Shown here: positions 11,401 through 24,800 of the stretch, one piece after another
How the letters are laid out: each line of letters begins with the position of its first letter
Position numbering within the stretch: position 1 is the stretch's first letter
Origin: Rostratula benghalensis
Lineage: Eukaryota; Chordata; Aves; Charadriiformes; Rostratulidae
Length of the DNA: 64,000 nucleotides
NCBI GenBank assembly: GCA_013399305.1
Contig: VXAI01000039.1
Span: 124,001-188,000, forward strand
Direction: 5' to 3'
Made by a program: the position numbers and the translations under genes
Notes under the pieces: generated by a model
Database searches by the model: none
What the model saw: the letters and a program-made list of their open reading frames with translations, nothing else
What the model was told of the DNA's origin: nothing

Positions 11401-14400
11401 GTGTCAGTCTCTCATTTTTGTAGTGAGCTTTGGTTTGATAATGATGTTCTAGTTCAGAAGGGAAAGAAATTTTATTTGCCTGGTGTTTCCCAATTGACAT
11501 CTCCGTGGCCTGAAGTATATTGGGTCAGGCAATGGTAGTGTCTTAATTTCATTCCTGTGTGACTCAGAGGTAAGTTGAGTATCCCAGAACTGAGCTAGTT
11601 AGCTGCACATTGCAGGGGGATCTGTAAAAGTAGCTCTCTCTAGAGTGGAGCAGTCCTGTGGCAGAGAGATATTTTGTCTGGCTGTATCTGTAAACAGGTT
11701 TTTATGTGAAAAGGCTTGGTGAAAGAGCTGAGGAGGCAGAATGACTATATAAGAGACTAATCTGATTTGCAATGACTAGCTGGAGCCAATTTCCAACACT
11801 GATTTAAACCTACTCAGTCTATTTTATAGAATTTGCATCATCATGTGGTTCACCCTTTTCCCGTACTTATAAAGATACTTAGTGATCTATGTTCCTTAAG
11901 ATTCAGCATCTGAAGGTAAGGCAAATTACCTCCAGCCAGAAAATGGTGTATAGCCATGAGGAAAGCCTAAAAACACAGATTTATCAGCAGAGATATTCCA
12001 AGCTGAATATTTACTCTTCACTGTAGCCTTTGACACAAGAGTTCAGAAATATCCTTTTCTCACAGATCTAAAACCTCACATTCTGGTACCATGTGGATTG
12101 CTACTATAGAGGGCCATGCTTTGTTTTCCTGGAAACCTTGATAATATGTGAAGCTTATCTATATTGAATGCTTCTGATCTTGCAGCAGAAGGATGTTGTT
12201 CCAAGCTCTAGGAGTGAGCCCTCTTCTGTTTACAGAGAAGCTTCCCCCATTGTATGGAAAATAGATTTGAGAGACTTTTCTCTAGCCAATGCAATTCTAT
12301 TCCTAGAAAATTAGTTAGCAGTCTTGACATGCCCTGGGAGAAAAGAAAAAAGGAGAGCAACAGGAACTCCATGTGCAATCTTCAATTTGAGCAATTGTAG
12401 ATTTGTTGTAGTGACTAATTTTTCCCTTGAAACCAAAAAGGGAAGGAGGGTTGACTAATACACTGTGCAATGGTTGCTGCATCTGGGAGTTTGGAGTTGG
12501 ACTGGAGCCTGAAGGAGCCTAATTTAGAAAATAATGAGCTTTGGGAGTGAGTACTAAATCTAAATATATGCATGTATGCTCATGTGTAGTAGCCAGGACA
12601 TAATGAGTGTTTGGATTTGAAAGGTCTCTCTTTTTCAGCTTATCAGTAAGAGGAAAACTGGAGGTTAAGAGAGGGTCAAAGCAGGTGACAGCAAGCAGCT
12701 GTAATAGCCACCAGCAACTCATTTCAATCGAAGAGCTGAAAAACCTTGTACCAAGTATATAAACATGATTTCTTATTTCTCATCCTGGATTCCTTATTTT
12801 GTTCACATTTCAGATTGATTCCCCAGGAGAATGCCAGTAAATCTACAGAATAGATTTATTTCTTTAAAAAAAAAAAAAAAGTCTTATTTCCTCAAAATGT
12901 TTGGGGGTTTGCTGTTGTTAGAAAATCCCCAAATTAATAAAGTGTGTTTTTCATCACCATGCCAGTTACCAGTGGTGAAAAGATGAAAGGGATATAGAAA
13001 GAAGAGAAACAAATTGAGTAACTGCGAAAAAGCTTTCAAAATAAAAATCCCTCACAAAACAAAAAAGTGAATGTAAAATTACTCCACATTGTAAGCTTAC
13101 AATTTTAAATTTCAAAGCTTCCTGTGAAACCCTTTACCTCTCTTCTGTCCACCCTGCTACAAAGCTAGACTGGAGATGCATTAAACTTGGTATGTTTTAT
13201 CATGTGTAGCTAAAAGGCAGGAACTGCTACCAGCTCTTGTAGCAACTGAGAAATGCAAGACTGCAGTGTGACACCTAGCATGATGTTCCTACAGGGGGTA
13301 CAGCAAGATGAGCCTGAATGGTTTATCTTCTGTGCTTATGAAAAGATCAGGCAGCATCCCTGAGTCTTGCCAGGAAGGCACTGAGATTTGCTCAAGCCCT
13401 CTATATAATACTCAGACACTGAAAAAGGACAGAAAAAGACATTTTCCAAGCATCGAGAAACTGCATAGTTCAAACTTGGTACAGGAGCAGCAAAGGTTCT
13501 TTGGGAACACAACCTCTTGGAATGCCTAACGTGAACCCATTTTGAAATGGATTGACAGAAAAATTAGGAGTGACCCTCCCTTCAAGACTAAGGTTTAATT
13601 CACCATTTTCCTTTCTAGATGGAACAGGAAGAAACATCTATTATAGAAGGTTCTGGGGTTTCTTTGCCAGTGTTATTAATGGGCCGTAAGCAGCAGGATC
13701 TTTCAGAGATCTAGAAACAACACAGCAGCCACTAAAATTAACCAGCTGCTTCTGGACCTGGGAGGGTGGAAGCTTGAACTTCATATATTGTATTGCAATG
13801 AATATCACCGTTGAGAAAGGTCATGTAACTTTTATCCGTGATTTTAAGTTCTTCTAATCTAATTTTAAGAGAGAAAGAAACCCTGTGCTACTCTTACAAG
13901 ATTTGCAGGATTGCTTTCTTCAGCTGATCCTACTGCATGTGCAAATGTCTTTCCACTCCTGGAAAATGCTGGAGCTCTGAGCCCTTTCAGGACTGATTAT
14001 TTCTATCTCCCCTAGCTCTTTTTTTTTTCCTATTCAGAAGAAGGGGGATAAGCTTTTCTTCCTTTCTCTGTACCAAAAAGCATTTGTGGAATTTCTGGAC
14101 TTGTTTTGGTTTCCTTGAAACATTTTATTTTATCTTCTTTGGCTGTAACAGTAATTAGCTAATGACCAGGTAACTATTACTGACTTTGGTTTAGTGTTTT
14201 AGTGTTTCCTTAGTGTACAATTGTATGATGTAACATTTACTGTTATCTGTACTTCACATAGAACAATAGCAAGCAATTATTATGTGCAGAATGAATTATG
14301 TACGATTCTCAAATAAAATGCAACATAAAGGGCCACGGGCATGGAACAGGAACTTTAAAGCACAGGAAAAACATCATATCAGAGGACCCTCAACTATCGA

Positions 14401-17071
14401 CAGCTCAGTACTGGTCAAGTATTGGTTACCAAAGGAAGGCAACCTTGGCAGCTGGGTAAAAGCAGTTCTAGTGGCAAGGGAAGAGAACAAAGAATTAGTA
14501 CATAACATACATTAAACACACAGATGGTATCACAGATCAAGGAAGAATGAGCAGAGTGTAGGTGCTGTTACCAAGCATAACAATGACCCCAACCACAGAT
14601 CCTGGGGAGAAAAGGAAGAATCAGCGCCCCATTCCTCCCACAGAGGAGATGTTGACTGTGCTGGAACTCCCTGCCCACAGCCTGAAGCCATCAACTTTCA
14701 TACCCAGAGGAGCAGTGAGCTGAGCACAATACCAGAGGACAAGGTAGGTTCTAGGAAGTTTGCAAATATGTCATTTTTAACTGTATTTCATTTGAACTGT
14801 GTAAGTATCATTGTAACTGGAGTAAAAATAGTCTTTAATATGGACGCAACAAATTGGTAATACAGTGCTGAGCAGAGTCTTTACTGTGAGTACTGGAGGT
14901 AGAAGGGAGGCTTTTCATCCATTTGTGTTGTAGCACAGCACAAGCCTTGCCTGTAACTGGGACCATTCACCAGGGGCGTTTCCAACTACTGTAGGGAAGC
15001 GTTCAGTGGTTTAATTTCCTGTAAAAGGACTCACTGTCAATGATGTGCATTGCTGATGAAAATCCAAATCAAGTGTCACAGAATAGGGCAGGCCAGGCTG
15101 TGCCCATCTTCCTGGGAAACTTCTATAAAATGGGTTGTGTGGTCTGCTGGGAAATACAGGCTTGACAAGTTTACAAGGCACAGTAAAATGAAGTGATGGT
15201 GACTTATTCCTGGCTTTTCAAACTGCTTGAACTGAGTGGTGCATTTTACTGCCTTGTGGCTGGGTAGGGCCTAAGATACTTGCTTACGATTGTGTGCAGG
15301 CTGTGCTCACCCTTTGCAATTAATAAAATTTTCCCTATGAGCCCTGTTTCAATTTCTACATGTTCCGCTTCACTGTTGGTTTGCCACAGTCAGCTACATT
15401 TGCTGAGTTTCAATCAGTCCTAACTGATAAATTTGTGAGACAGAGGGGTGGAAATAACAGCTGTACTTTGGGATGGTAGCTGTTGCTGTGCAACAAAATA
15501 TGCATATCTAAAGTAGCAGGTTACAGCCTTCCTAAAGCCACTCAGACAGGCATTGTAGAGTATATAAAAGAATATGGCAACATCTGCCTGAAGGTGCCTC
15601 ATGATGTTGAGTAATCCACAGTGGCAGGCAGGTAATAAATGTGGTTAATACACAGAATCTGTGTATACTCCCTTTAGCGTGTCCGGATCAGGTGTGGGGT
15701 GGCAGGGCATCAAGGCTCCCCTAACCTGAGCACCAGGTCTCCTTCCTTCTTAAGGCCACCAACAAACTGGTGGAGAGGCTTGGAGGTGGCTAGGGACCAC
15801 TAATTTGACCAGGTTATATTTCTATGGGGTTTTTCTCCATTTGGTATAGTGAACTTTATGTTGGTAAAAGAAGAATAAGCCACCTCTTTACTCAGAGAGA
15901 ATTAGGGGAAGTACAAGACACTCCTTCTTAGTAGTATGTTTCCAAGGGGGTTTTGAAGTCTTACGCTTTATAACATAAGGAAAACCATTAAAAATTAAAG
16001 TGTAGCTGTTCTTGCAGGATGAGATAAGGAATACAGGCTTTGTTGACATGGATGTGAAGGAAGTATTTGTTAAATTTTTTGTATATTAAAAAAAATTACA
16101 GTGATTGGTGGCAGGCTCACATTACCATTATTTTCATTACCCATTTAATTTCATCATGTGGAGTTGCTCTATGCAGAATTACTTGTGTTTCTAACAAACA
16201 CATCAAGATCATGGCAGCTCTCTCTCCTCTAACCCTAGTCTGTTTAACCTGGGCTGTGGTGAGTCCCCTGTAGGTACAATAAACAGGAGCTTTGGCTTAG
16301 AGCAGTGATAGTGTTAGTATAACAATATGTCTGCAGGTTGCTTTGTCTCAAATTATAAATTCAGTGCAAAGAAAACCTTAATCCCTCTCAATATATAACT
16401 TCTCCTTTTGTTTTTAGTTTCTTACAGAGGGAACACTGTTTCAATACAATATTTCACAGAGACCTTCACTTTTTTCCCCCTAAAATTATCAAGTCTATAC
16501 ATTGTATCATTACATTATTATGTTCTAACTTTAGAGACCGTACCTCCTTCTTTGAATTTCAGCTACATTTGGTGGCATCAAGGCTTGTTGCGAGATAAGA
16601 TATGGTTTTAAACACATATAAAAGGCAAATAATAAATCCAAACATGTTTCTTATGGTTATTTAAGTTGATTAGCTGCTCTTGTGCCCTTCTCCCTGTGTT
16701 GTAATCATAGGCCCCATGGGAAGCAGTGTCTCTGATGCGACAGTACTTACCATAAAGATGAAAATACATCCTGTATGCAACTTTTAGATAGTAAAAATAC
16801 TTAAATGGAGAAATCTTTTGCAGAGAAAATTAACAGTATGCAATCAAGCCTCTCTGAGGGCGCAAAATGGTCTTATCTGCCCTGAGCAGCCTCACCTGAT
16901 CCTACTGAGTACCTGTGCCCAGCCCTAACCCCACCCCCCTGATGGAGTGATCCAGGCCACCCTTGTGCTCTTGCATTGTTCTGGTTGTCCCTGGGCTGAT
17001 GGGAACCTGTTGCTTCCACTAGTCCTATCCTGCCTGTCAGCAACATCCCTGTGCATGATGGAGCCACACTG
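5433..17071. other. MMRN1-SNCA intergenic DNA, no gene recognised
   Basis: About 11.6 kb without a recognisable gene. It is AT-rich, unique-looking DNA with short homopolymers such as A15 near 12866. Open frames reach 119 codons (10253-10612, minus) but lack domains, splice support or protein-like composition, and I regard them as chance. One patch at about 14540-14743 is less AT-rich than its surroundings and ends in a good splice donor; see findings. Confidence 0.6.
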
Positions 17072-17117
17072 CATCCCATCCCATCCCATCCCATCCCATC
17101 CCATCCCATCCCATCCC
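17072..17117. repeat. (CATCC)9 pentanucleotide microsatellite
   Basis: Nine perfect tandem copies of CATCC (GGATG on the other strand) plus one base, with no interruptions. A perfect array of this length is likely to vary in length between individuals. On the minus strand it produces a short repetitive Trp/Asp/Gly/Met frame that is not a real protein. Confidence 0.97.
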
Positions 17118-18185
17118 TGCTGTAGGGGGTAGCCCCCATGCCTGTCACTCTTTTATGGTGAGCTCAGGCAAGGCTTTGGGACCAAGCTTATATAGGATTC
17201 CTATGCCCCTTGTGCAGAGGGTATGGGATGAGGACCCCAAATGAGATTACTCAGGGCAGTTAAGGCTATTGGTGCCATTAGGGATATGATTTTGTTTTCA
17301 TTAGCAATGCAAACATTCATGCAGCCTCTTTATGCTACCCTGAGGTTCAAAGTGTTTGTTAAGAAAGAGCTTTGTTGCAGAGAAGCAGCTGTGTCATGTG
17401 CATCCTTGTGAATCTGGAGATATTACAAAGCTCAGATATTGAACTGAAATCCCGCACTGAAGATGTGACAGACTGAGCGTGCACAAAGAAAATCACGTAT
17501 TTTAGCATAGATCATTGACCCAAGTGCTAATAGCACAGTCTAAACTGTAATATAGGGTTTGAGACTTTTTTCAGTTGCTATTGTGATTACAGATTTTGGA
17601 CAGAGAGCCTGTATATGACAGAAGGAAAAAACTGTGAAAGCCAGAGCTGTTTGAGAGAGCAACACATTTAGCATTCACAGCAGAAACAGCAGAATAAAGT
17701 TAAGCAATGTAACAGCAGGATACTGTTGCAGTATTCCTTTGTAATTATAAGGAGAGAGAAGGATATTTCTTGCAATAAACCCCTACCTACGTAAGTCCAC
17801 AAAGACAGACTTATTCTTTCTAGCTGAGGATCTAGTGAAGATCAAACATGTTTTTCTCGACAACGTGTTTGCATAGGCACATGTAGAAAAACCTCAGACT
17901 GCTGGAGAGACTGAGATCAATCTGGGAGGCTGTAAAGCAAAATTCAACCCTGTTAAGAGGCTCACTGTGACATACAGCTTCCAGATTTAAGTAAGCTTGA
18001 ATGGAAACAAATGGAACCTCTCTAGCCAACAGTATTCTACCTTTGCAGGCTTAGCTAGGGAAAAAAATATTTTGTCTATGTCACTGCAGCCTGTATAAAA
18101 CTGTTAGTAAGTCTCATTTACGGAGCAGATCAAGACATCAGCTCGCTTGCCTCCTGCATGTTAATCTTGCCAAGCTTTGCCTTAG
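17118..18185. other. Intergenic DNA, nothing recognised
   Basis: AT-rich sequence between the microsatellite and the LTR. I see no gene, repeat or regulatory structure that I can support. Confidence 0.6.
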
Positions 18186-18802
18186 TGTCATGGTTTAACC
18201 CTTGTGTTCAGGTCACAACATGCAGCCATTCACTCATTTTCCCCCTGGTGGTATGGGGAAGAGGATTAGAAGGGTAAAAGTCAAAAACTCATGAGTTGAG
18301 GTAAAGACAATTAAATAGGTAAAGCAAAAGCTGCACACACAAGTAAAGCAAAATTAGGAATTCACTATTCACTATTATGTGAATAACTAAAGTTCCCATT
18401 TTCAGGCAGGTGTTCAGCCATCTCCAGGAGAGCATGTGTAATGTAATCATGTGTAATGTCCATCATGTGTAATGACAAATGTCATAACGGTGAATGTCCC
18501 CCCTTCCACCTTTCCTTCAGCTTTTATTGCTGAGCTGGACATTGTGTGGTGTGGGACAACCCTTTGGTCATTTGAAGTCATCTGTCCTGGCTGTGTCCCC
18601 CTCCAGCTTCTTGTGCACCTCCAGCCTACTTGCCGGCAGGGCAGTGTGAGCAGCAGAAAATGTCTTGACACTGTGCAAGCACTGCTCAGCAACAAATAAA
18701 ACATCCCTGTGTTATCAGCACTGTTTTCATCCCAAATCTAAAACACAGCTCCATGAAAGCTACTATGAAGAAATTTAACTCTATCACAGGCAATTCAGCA
18801 CA
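18186..18802 (+). mobile_element. Solo LTR of an avian endogenous retrovirus (ERVL-like, TguLTR5-like family)
   Basis: The block opens with TGTCATGGTTTAACCC and closes with a CAGCACA-type end, so it has the TG...CA termini of an LTR and is about 617 bp long. Recognisable family landmarks run in order: GAGTTGAGGTAAAGACAATT, AAAGCAAAAGCTGCACAC, GGCAGGTGTTCAGCCATCTC, a C-rich stretch before CAGCTTTTATTGCTGAGC, CTTGTGCACCTCCAGCCTAC, CACTGCTCAGCAACAAATAA, and a terminal TGAAGAAATTTAACTCTATC. I recognise this as a common neoavian LTR family; the exact subfamily is from memory. No gag, pol or env sequence flanks it, so it is a solo LTR. No clear target-site duplication was found. A second, truncated copy of its 3' end lies at 50.5 kb. 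Confidence 0.8.
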
Positions 18803-21800
18803 GTTATTTCTGGTTATTTATGGTTTGTCTTTCAGCCTGGTTTGCAACTTTCTAGGCTTCCTTCCAAACACGTGAAGTGCCATTAACATTAGAAGCTCAA
18901 CTCTTCATCTGCTTACCAAGCTCTAAGCTCTGAGGTGCTCTGCTGTGTCACTGCCTCTCCTGTCCTCTGTTATTTGTAGTGAGTTACAAACCTGTCTCTC
19001 TATAATGTACAAGACTCACACAGGAGCCATGAAGAGTATGTCATTATGTAGTGGTTGAAGAAGTGGTTCAATAACTGGAGCAGACTCATCAACTGTTTTC
19101 TCCAAAGGATTAACATGTCTGTATTTGACCTTTTGCTGTGTTCTTTCCAGTTTGTAGATACTGAACTCTCTAGTCAGCCAAAATATGTTGAGTTCAATGA
19201 GAACTGGGCTTAGATGAAAATTTCTGTTGGTTCCTTCTTCAGTTACCTTAACAACCAGTATGTTTACCTCACAAGTAACATTTTAATCTGAAGTGCTTCC
19301 CTCTTCCACATACATTTCCATTCTGAATATTCACTGAAGAATGAAACTGGAAATCAAATATTACAAAAATTTGTGTATGTCTGTTCTCCCATAGGAATTC
19401 AAAATGCCATAAATCAAGCAGCTCTCCTGTCAAGTTGTTTTGTTGTGTTTTTTTTTTAACTTACCCCCATCAAAAAGGGAAAACTTCTTGTTTATTCAAT
19501 TAAACACCAAAGACAAAATTACAAAATGGATGAGATCAGTGAGAGGTTCTACATTTTCTTCAGCAAGTTTTGGATAAGGGTAAGCAGAAGTGTTTCAAAA
19601 ATAATCTCTTTGAGAAGCAACCAGTAACCAAAGTAGAATTAATAACTGATCTTCAATTTCTTGCTAAGAAAAAAAGTTCTCCCATGTTCTAAACTAGCAG
19701 CTCCAAGAATGGCAGTGTTCAGTGGAGGATTGCAGATTTTTTAGATTAAAAAGAAATAAAGCTTCAAAATTCAGTTAAAGCTGTAAGATTCTTGATGATT
19801 GCACATGTAATAGTGCCACCAAATACATACTAGCATGTAGGCCGCAATATCCCTCAATATGGTAAGTTTAAAAATTAAATTGTTGCATTCCAAGAAGTTT
19901 TGTGTGGTAATCTACCTGGATGAAAAAGTTTATATGGGAACACTGGTAGTTCAGATTCCTCTATTCAACAGCACACAACAGCACGTTCTTAAATTTAAAG
20001 TATGCACAGGAGCAACCTAGACTATGTGTATGATTAATGCTCAGTTTGTTGATAAGAGTCCTGATATTACTAACCATATTCTACACATTTCCTTTGGATG
20101 CCTGTCTCTAGGACTTTTAAATTGTTGTAATACTAAATTTACTTTAACCTCTGTCATGAATGCACTTTGAGGATATAGCTAATTCCTATTATGCTTGTGA
20201 GTTTTTCACTCTTCAGTATTGTGTGCAAATTTTCAGTTAGTAATCCTTTTCTGACAAATCAAAGCCCCTAAGTCATCACATTAAAATGTCCTGCATTGAC
20301 ATGATACTTTTAAAAGTTATGTTACAAACTTGTTAAGGCCTCAATCGAAGAAAGCACTTAAACCATCCTGAAGAACATGTTTAAACACATTCTATGAAGT
20401 CATAAAATAATGGATTTATAATCTATTTGAAATGCACCAGCAAGGTTTGAAGTAAGGAAAAAACCAAAATAAAACAAAACCCACAACAGTCTCTATTACA
20501 ATTGTTTTGAAACACTTACTACTTAATTTTATTTTGTCAGCGAGATAAATTACTTTCCTTAAAATTCCAATGAAATGTTACTTGGCAAGTGCTTAATGAC
20601 AACTAGGTGCTTCTGGAAAACCTTTGGCTAAATTCATAATGCTTACTATAAAAAAGGTGACTGAACTTGTAGTTCTTGCCTTGATTAGCTGTTCTGCTGA
20701 AGACAGGTGGGTAGTTTAAGACAGACAATCAGGTTTCTTACTTTCTCCCCTTCCCACTTTCCTCAGTTTTGTTAAATCTCAGATTTGTTCATCGGCTGGA
20801 GTTTCTAGTTTTATCTTCAGAGCTGATTACACTTACTTCAGTCACCACACCAGATGAGACAAAACAGAGAAACAGAGCAATATATATGATCAGCTTTAAG
20901 CTCTGCTTTCAGTTCATCTCTACCGCAGCTTCTTCCTCCTCTATTCTTAGTGGTTTATTCAAGTCTACACCTTCAAGAGGGTAGATTCAGATTTTTGTCT
21001 TCAATATCATTGCCATAAATTTGTATTGGGATGACATTTATGCCAGGAAATACGCTTAAGAATTGTGTAGTTCAGGTATGCATTTGTACCCCCTGCTGCT
21101 TGTTGAGCAGAACTTTTAAAATGCTTCTGAACATCTTAATAAGAATAAGAAAGCAGATGAACAAAAGAAAAATCCCCAACCCCCTCCCATTTTTCTGAAT
21201 ACAACAACTGATATAACACTAGGAGCAATGTAATTTCTATATAATCACTGAGAATCTCAGTTCACTGGTTTTCAATTAATTGGGATGTGTTTTACGCAAT
21301 ATCTGAAGTTAGAAATACCAATAATTTTTAAAACTAACCTCTCTTTCACCTGTTCAGAGGGGTAGAATTGACTTAGACATAGAAGAAGAAGTAGTATTGT
21401 GGCAGAATTACAATAACAGTTACGGGTTTTTTTACAATATTGGAAAATCCTCATTAAAGGTGAACTGAATTTATCATACAATGTAATAACAGTGTCTTCT
21501 ACAATCCAAATACCATGTTTTTAGCAACAAAATAGACCACAAAGAGATATTCTTTTACTGATATGAAATGAGCCTGTGCTCACTCTGTAAACTCTGTAAT
21601 TGTGTGCACAAACAAAAGTGAGTTTTACAAAATGCATTAATGGATCCATTGTTTTGTTGCCAGACACCAATGTTCAAAACCAGTGTAGGCCATAATACAT
21701 TTTTCCTTTTATTCATGATTGTATTAGGGGGAGATTCACCTAAGTGAATTTACATTACTGTTTTAGATCAGATCAGGAGAGCACTTTTGAGGCAAACCTC

Positions 21801-24800
21801 CCTCTCCTCCTGACTTACTGGTTTGCATCACAGACTGGTCTCAAAGTATGCAAACTTTTCTATTTGGATGAAAATAAACTGAAAGCTGTGCTCAGTCCAC
21901 TCAAAGGCAGTCTGCCCATGGCACCACATTAGAGATATTGTAGAACATCTTTGTTCCAACTACATATCTTGTGGACACTGCATCTTTCTTTACATTACCT
22001 TACTGCTTGTATGAAAAGACATGGCCACGAAGACCTGTCCTGGGAGACGCCGTGACTGAGCCAGGAGGACCATCTAGAAAGCAGGAAGATGTTGCAACCT
22101 CTTTTGTGGAGCTAGTGACTGTTTAGGGAGGGAAGCTCCTGTGGCAGGGCCATAGAGCACCACCTGCAGCCAGAATCCCGCAGCTCACACAGCCAGTGGA
22201 ATTGCACTGAAGAACACAGAGCAGTCAACAGGCCTGAGGTGGAGCTGAAGAACTTCCCAAGGACCAGAGAGGAATGTGCCGGGCTTGCTCACTGCAACTC
22301 AGAAAGACAGTGAGCTAATCTGAAAGCAAGTCTGGAAGCAGAAGTTGTTGTCAGAACGTGGCAATCAGGGAGAAAGTCAGGTATAAACCATTCTTATTTT
22401 CTGTTGTGCTAATTGGTTGGGCTTCGCTACTAAGTTTGGTTTATTTGCATAGACTTTGCACAGCTCTTACCTGGCTTTTTGAACTTTTTGGTCTTTTTTA
22501 GGGAAAGGGACAAGGCAGATCCACCTCAAAGCTCTGGCTGACTCAGCTTCTCATACCAGGCCATGTGTGAAATTAGTTTTGTGGTCCCTATGAGGAATTA
22601 GTCTTCCACAGAGGTGGACCAAATGGTATCTCCAGTCAAACAGGTTAAGTCAAATGGAGATCACTGAAGTCAAAAGCAGGCAAGGATGGTTTTCAGACAG
22701 TGGATGTGTTGAAACTGTGAAATTATAACACGTTGGAAGGTGCAGGATGGGAGCAATACAGCTGACTTGTAGGAAATGTTAAAGACACTGGAAATGTTCT
22801 CAGACTGAGATGGCTTCATGAATTGTCAAGTTCTCATTTTATCATTGATGCTGGTAGTACCTCACTACACAGATGACCCCCACAGAGTCAATGCTAGATT
22901 ATTTGAAACAGACTAAATTAGCAGTGGCTGAAATACAATATTTTAAAACCACTACATGGAAATATAATACTTACCATTTTGTTAAAGTGTTCAGCCCACT
23001 GATTTTAAATGAAGAACATTAAAGTTAATTTAAGAAGCTGAATGCTCATTTTAAAAATATGTCATCAGACACATTTCAAATTGAAACACAGGCTCGCTGC
23101 TGACAGAGAATGCCTTCCTTCAGCAGAGCATTCAAGCTAGTCACAGATTAATGAAAGCTGAATTTGGCTCATGAATAGCAAGAGGAAACTTTTTATAATT
23201 CCAGTTTATGCCCCTTTCAAGTAGTTCTGAAATAGTTTAATATTTGGAGACAGTTTCATAAGCACCTAGTAACATGACCATGAGGATGCCGGTAGAAGAT
23301 AGTACTGATGAGTATATGCCACAGATACAAAAACTGACTGCTTGGTTAGACACTAGCAGTAAATAATAATTATTATCAATTGAAACATGGAAAACACACT
23401 AGCCCTTTATAAACAGTTTATATAGAAAAGCTTAAGGTAGACTGTAGCCAAAACATAAAAAAAGTGTTACTTATTACATGGGCCTGATTAGGGTCGATAA
23501 CAGTTAGCTTCTGCTGCTTTCTAATCAGAAGAGGGCTGTAGCTGGCAGCATGGAAAGGAAGATATTGAATGGGTTTGTGTGCAGGGTACAAAAGGGTGCA
23601 TCAAGTTCAATGTGTAACAGCATAACCAAAAGTCTTGCAATTGCAGAACAAATCAGATCAGTCTCTTTCAGAGAAGCTTGAAATTGCAACAACAAAGGTA
23701 GCATCTTGTGGTGTGTTAGCCATAGGTTGAACATGATCAGGCCTTCGCTGTGAACAGCAGAGAAGATTACAGTGGAAGCTGAAGAGAAAGATTTCATTCC
23801 ATATTCTATGTTTACCACTAAAAAGGTTACAGGGATGCTAAACTCTCATTTCACAGGGCAGTTGGTACCTAGGCAGGCAGTGATCTGTGATTATTGGGTA
23901 CTGAGAATGGTTCACCTGTTTCATTCTACTCCTCACATCCTTCATCTGCGCTTTATTTCCCTGTTTGTATCTTGTCACAAAACCAAGATAATAAGCCCTT
24001 TTGAGAAAGAATATTGTTTGATCATGGCTGTAAAGCATCAAGCACAAAGGGGCATTCATCAGCAGCTATGAGTGCTAATAAAGTGAATGCAAAAAATACA
24101 TTGATATGGAAAACAAATTTTACATTGAAGAGATTTTGAATATCTCCTGTAGATAAGGACTGTGAGGAGTGGTTAAATTCCTGAGACATGCTGATTCTGT
24201 ACAAGTTCTGCATTTGTACTTAAAAACACAAAAGGCCTATATTTTGGCCTAGGGAATAATGCAGCTTCCAAATATGAAAGCAGAACAGTCTTTTAGGATA
24301 TTTTTCCTGGAGAGAGAGAGAACTCTTTGTTTTTAAAAAAGGGTTGCAGCTGTTTCAGGTGAGATCATTTGGATTTCTTACACAGAGCACATAGCAATGG
24401 AGTGACTCCTGAGGAGTCTGAGCCACAACACTGGGTATTGAATGCTCCTTTAGCACAGTGTAAAGCCTTAGTTGTCTAAATGAAGAAGCCTATTTAGATA
24501 AACTAAATCAGTAACCCAGTGTTGGGGGGCAGCCAATTTTGGACTGTTACAGGCAACAACACTGCAAACATGACCACTTGTTTAGCTGCTTTCAGTGGCA
24601 GTCTTCACTCACCCAGACATGAAAATCTGAGTAGCTCTCAGTCTGACAGTGCATCACCTTGGAGTCACTGGTGGTATGACCAGCCTGGGAAGCAAGCAGT
24701 CCTACAGCCAGGACTTAGAAACCTTTATCCTAGTAGAGGTTGGACATGATAGCTGTTACTCTGACCTTGCAGCTTTTACTCTGACTTTGGCAAATACAGT

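Noticed and set aside
17072..17117. Possible CRISPR-like repeat array
   Set aside because: A contiguous 5-mer without spacers in a vertebrate genome is a microsatellite.
16873..17148. Repetitive Trp-Asp-Gly-Met protein frame
   Set aside because: It is the translated (CATCC)9 microsatellite.
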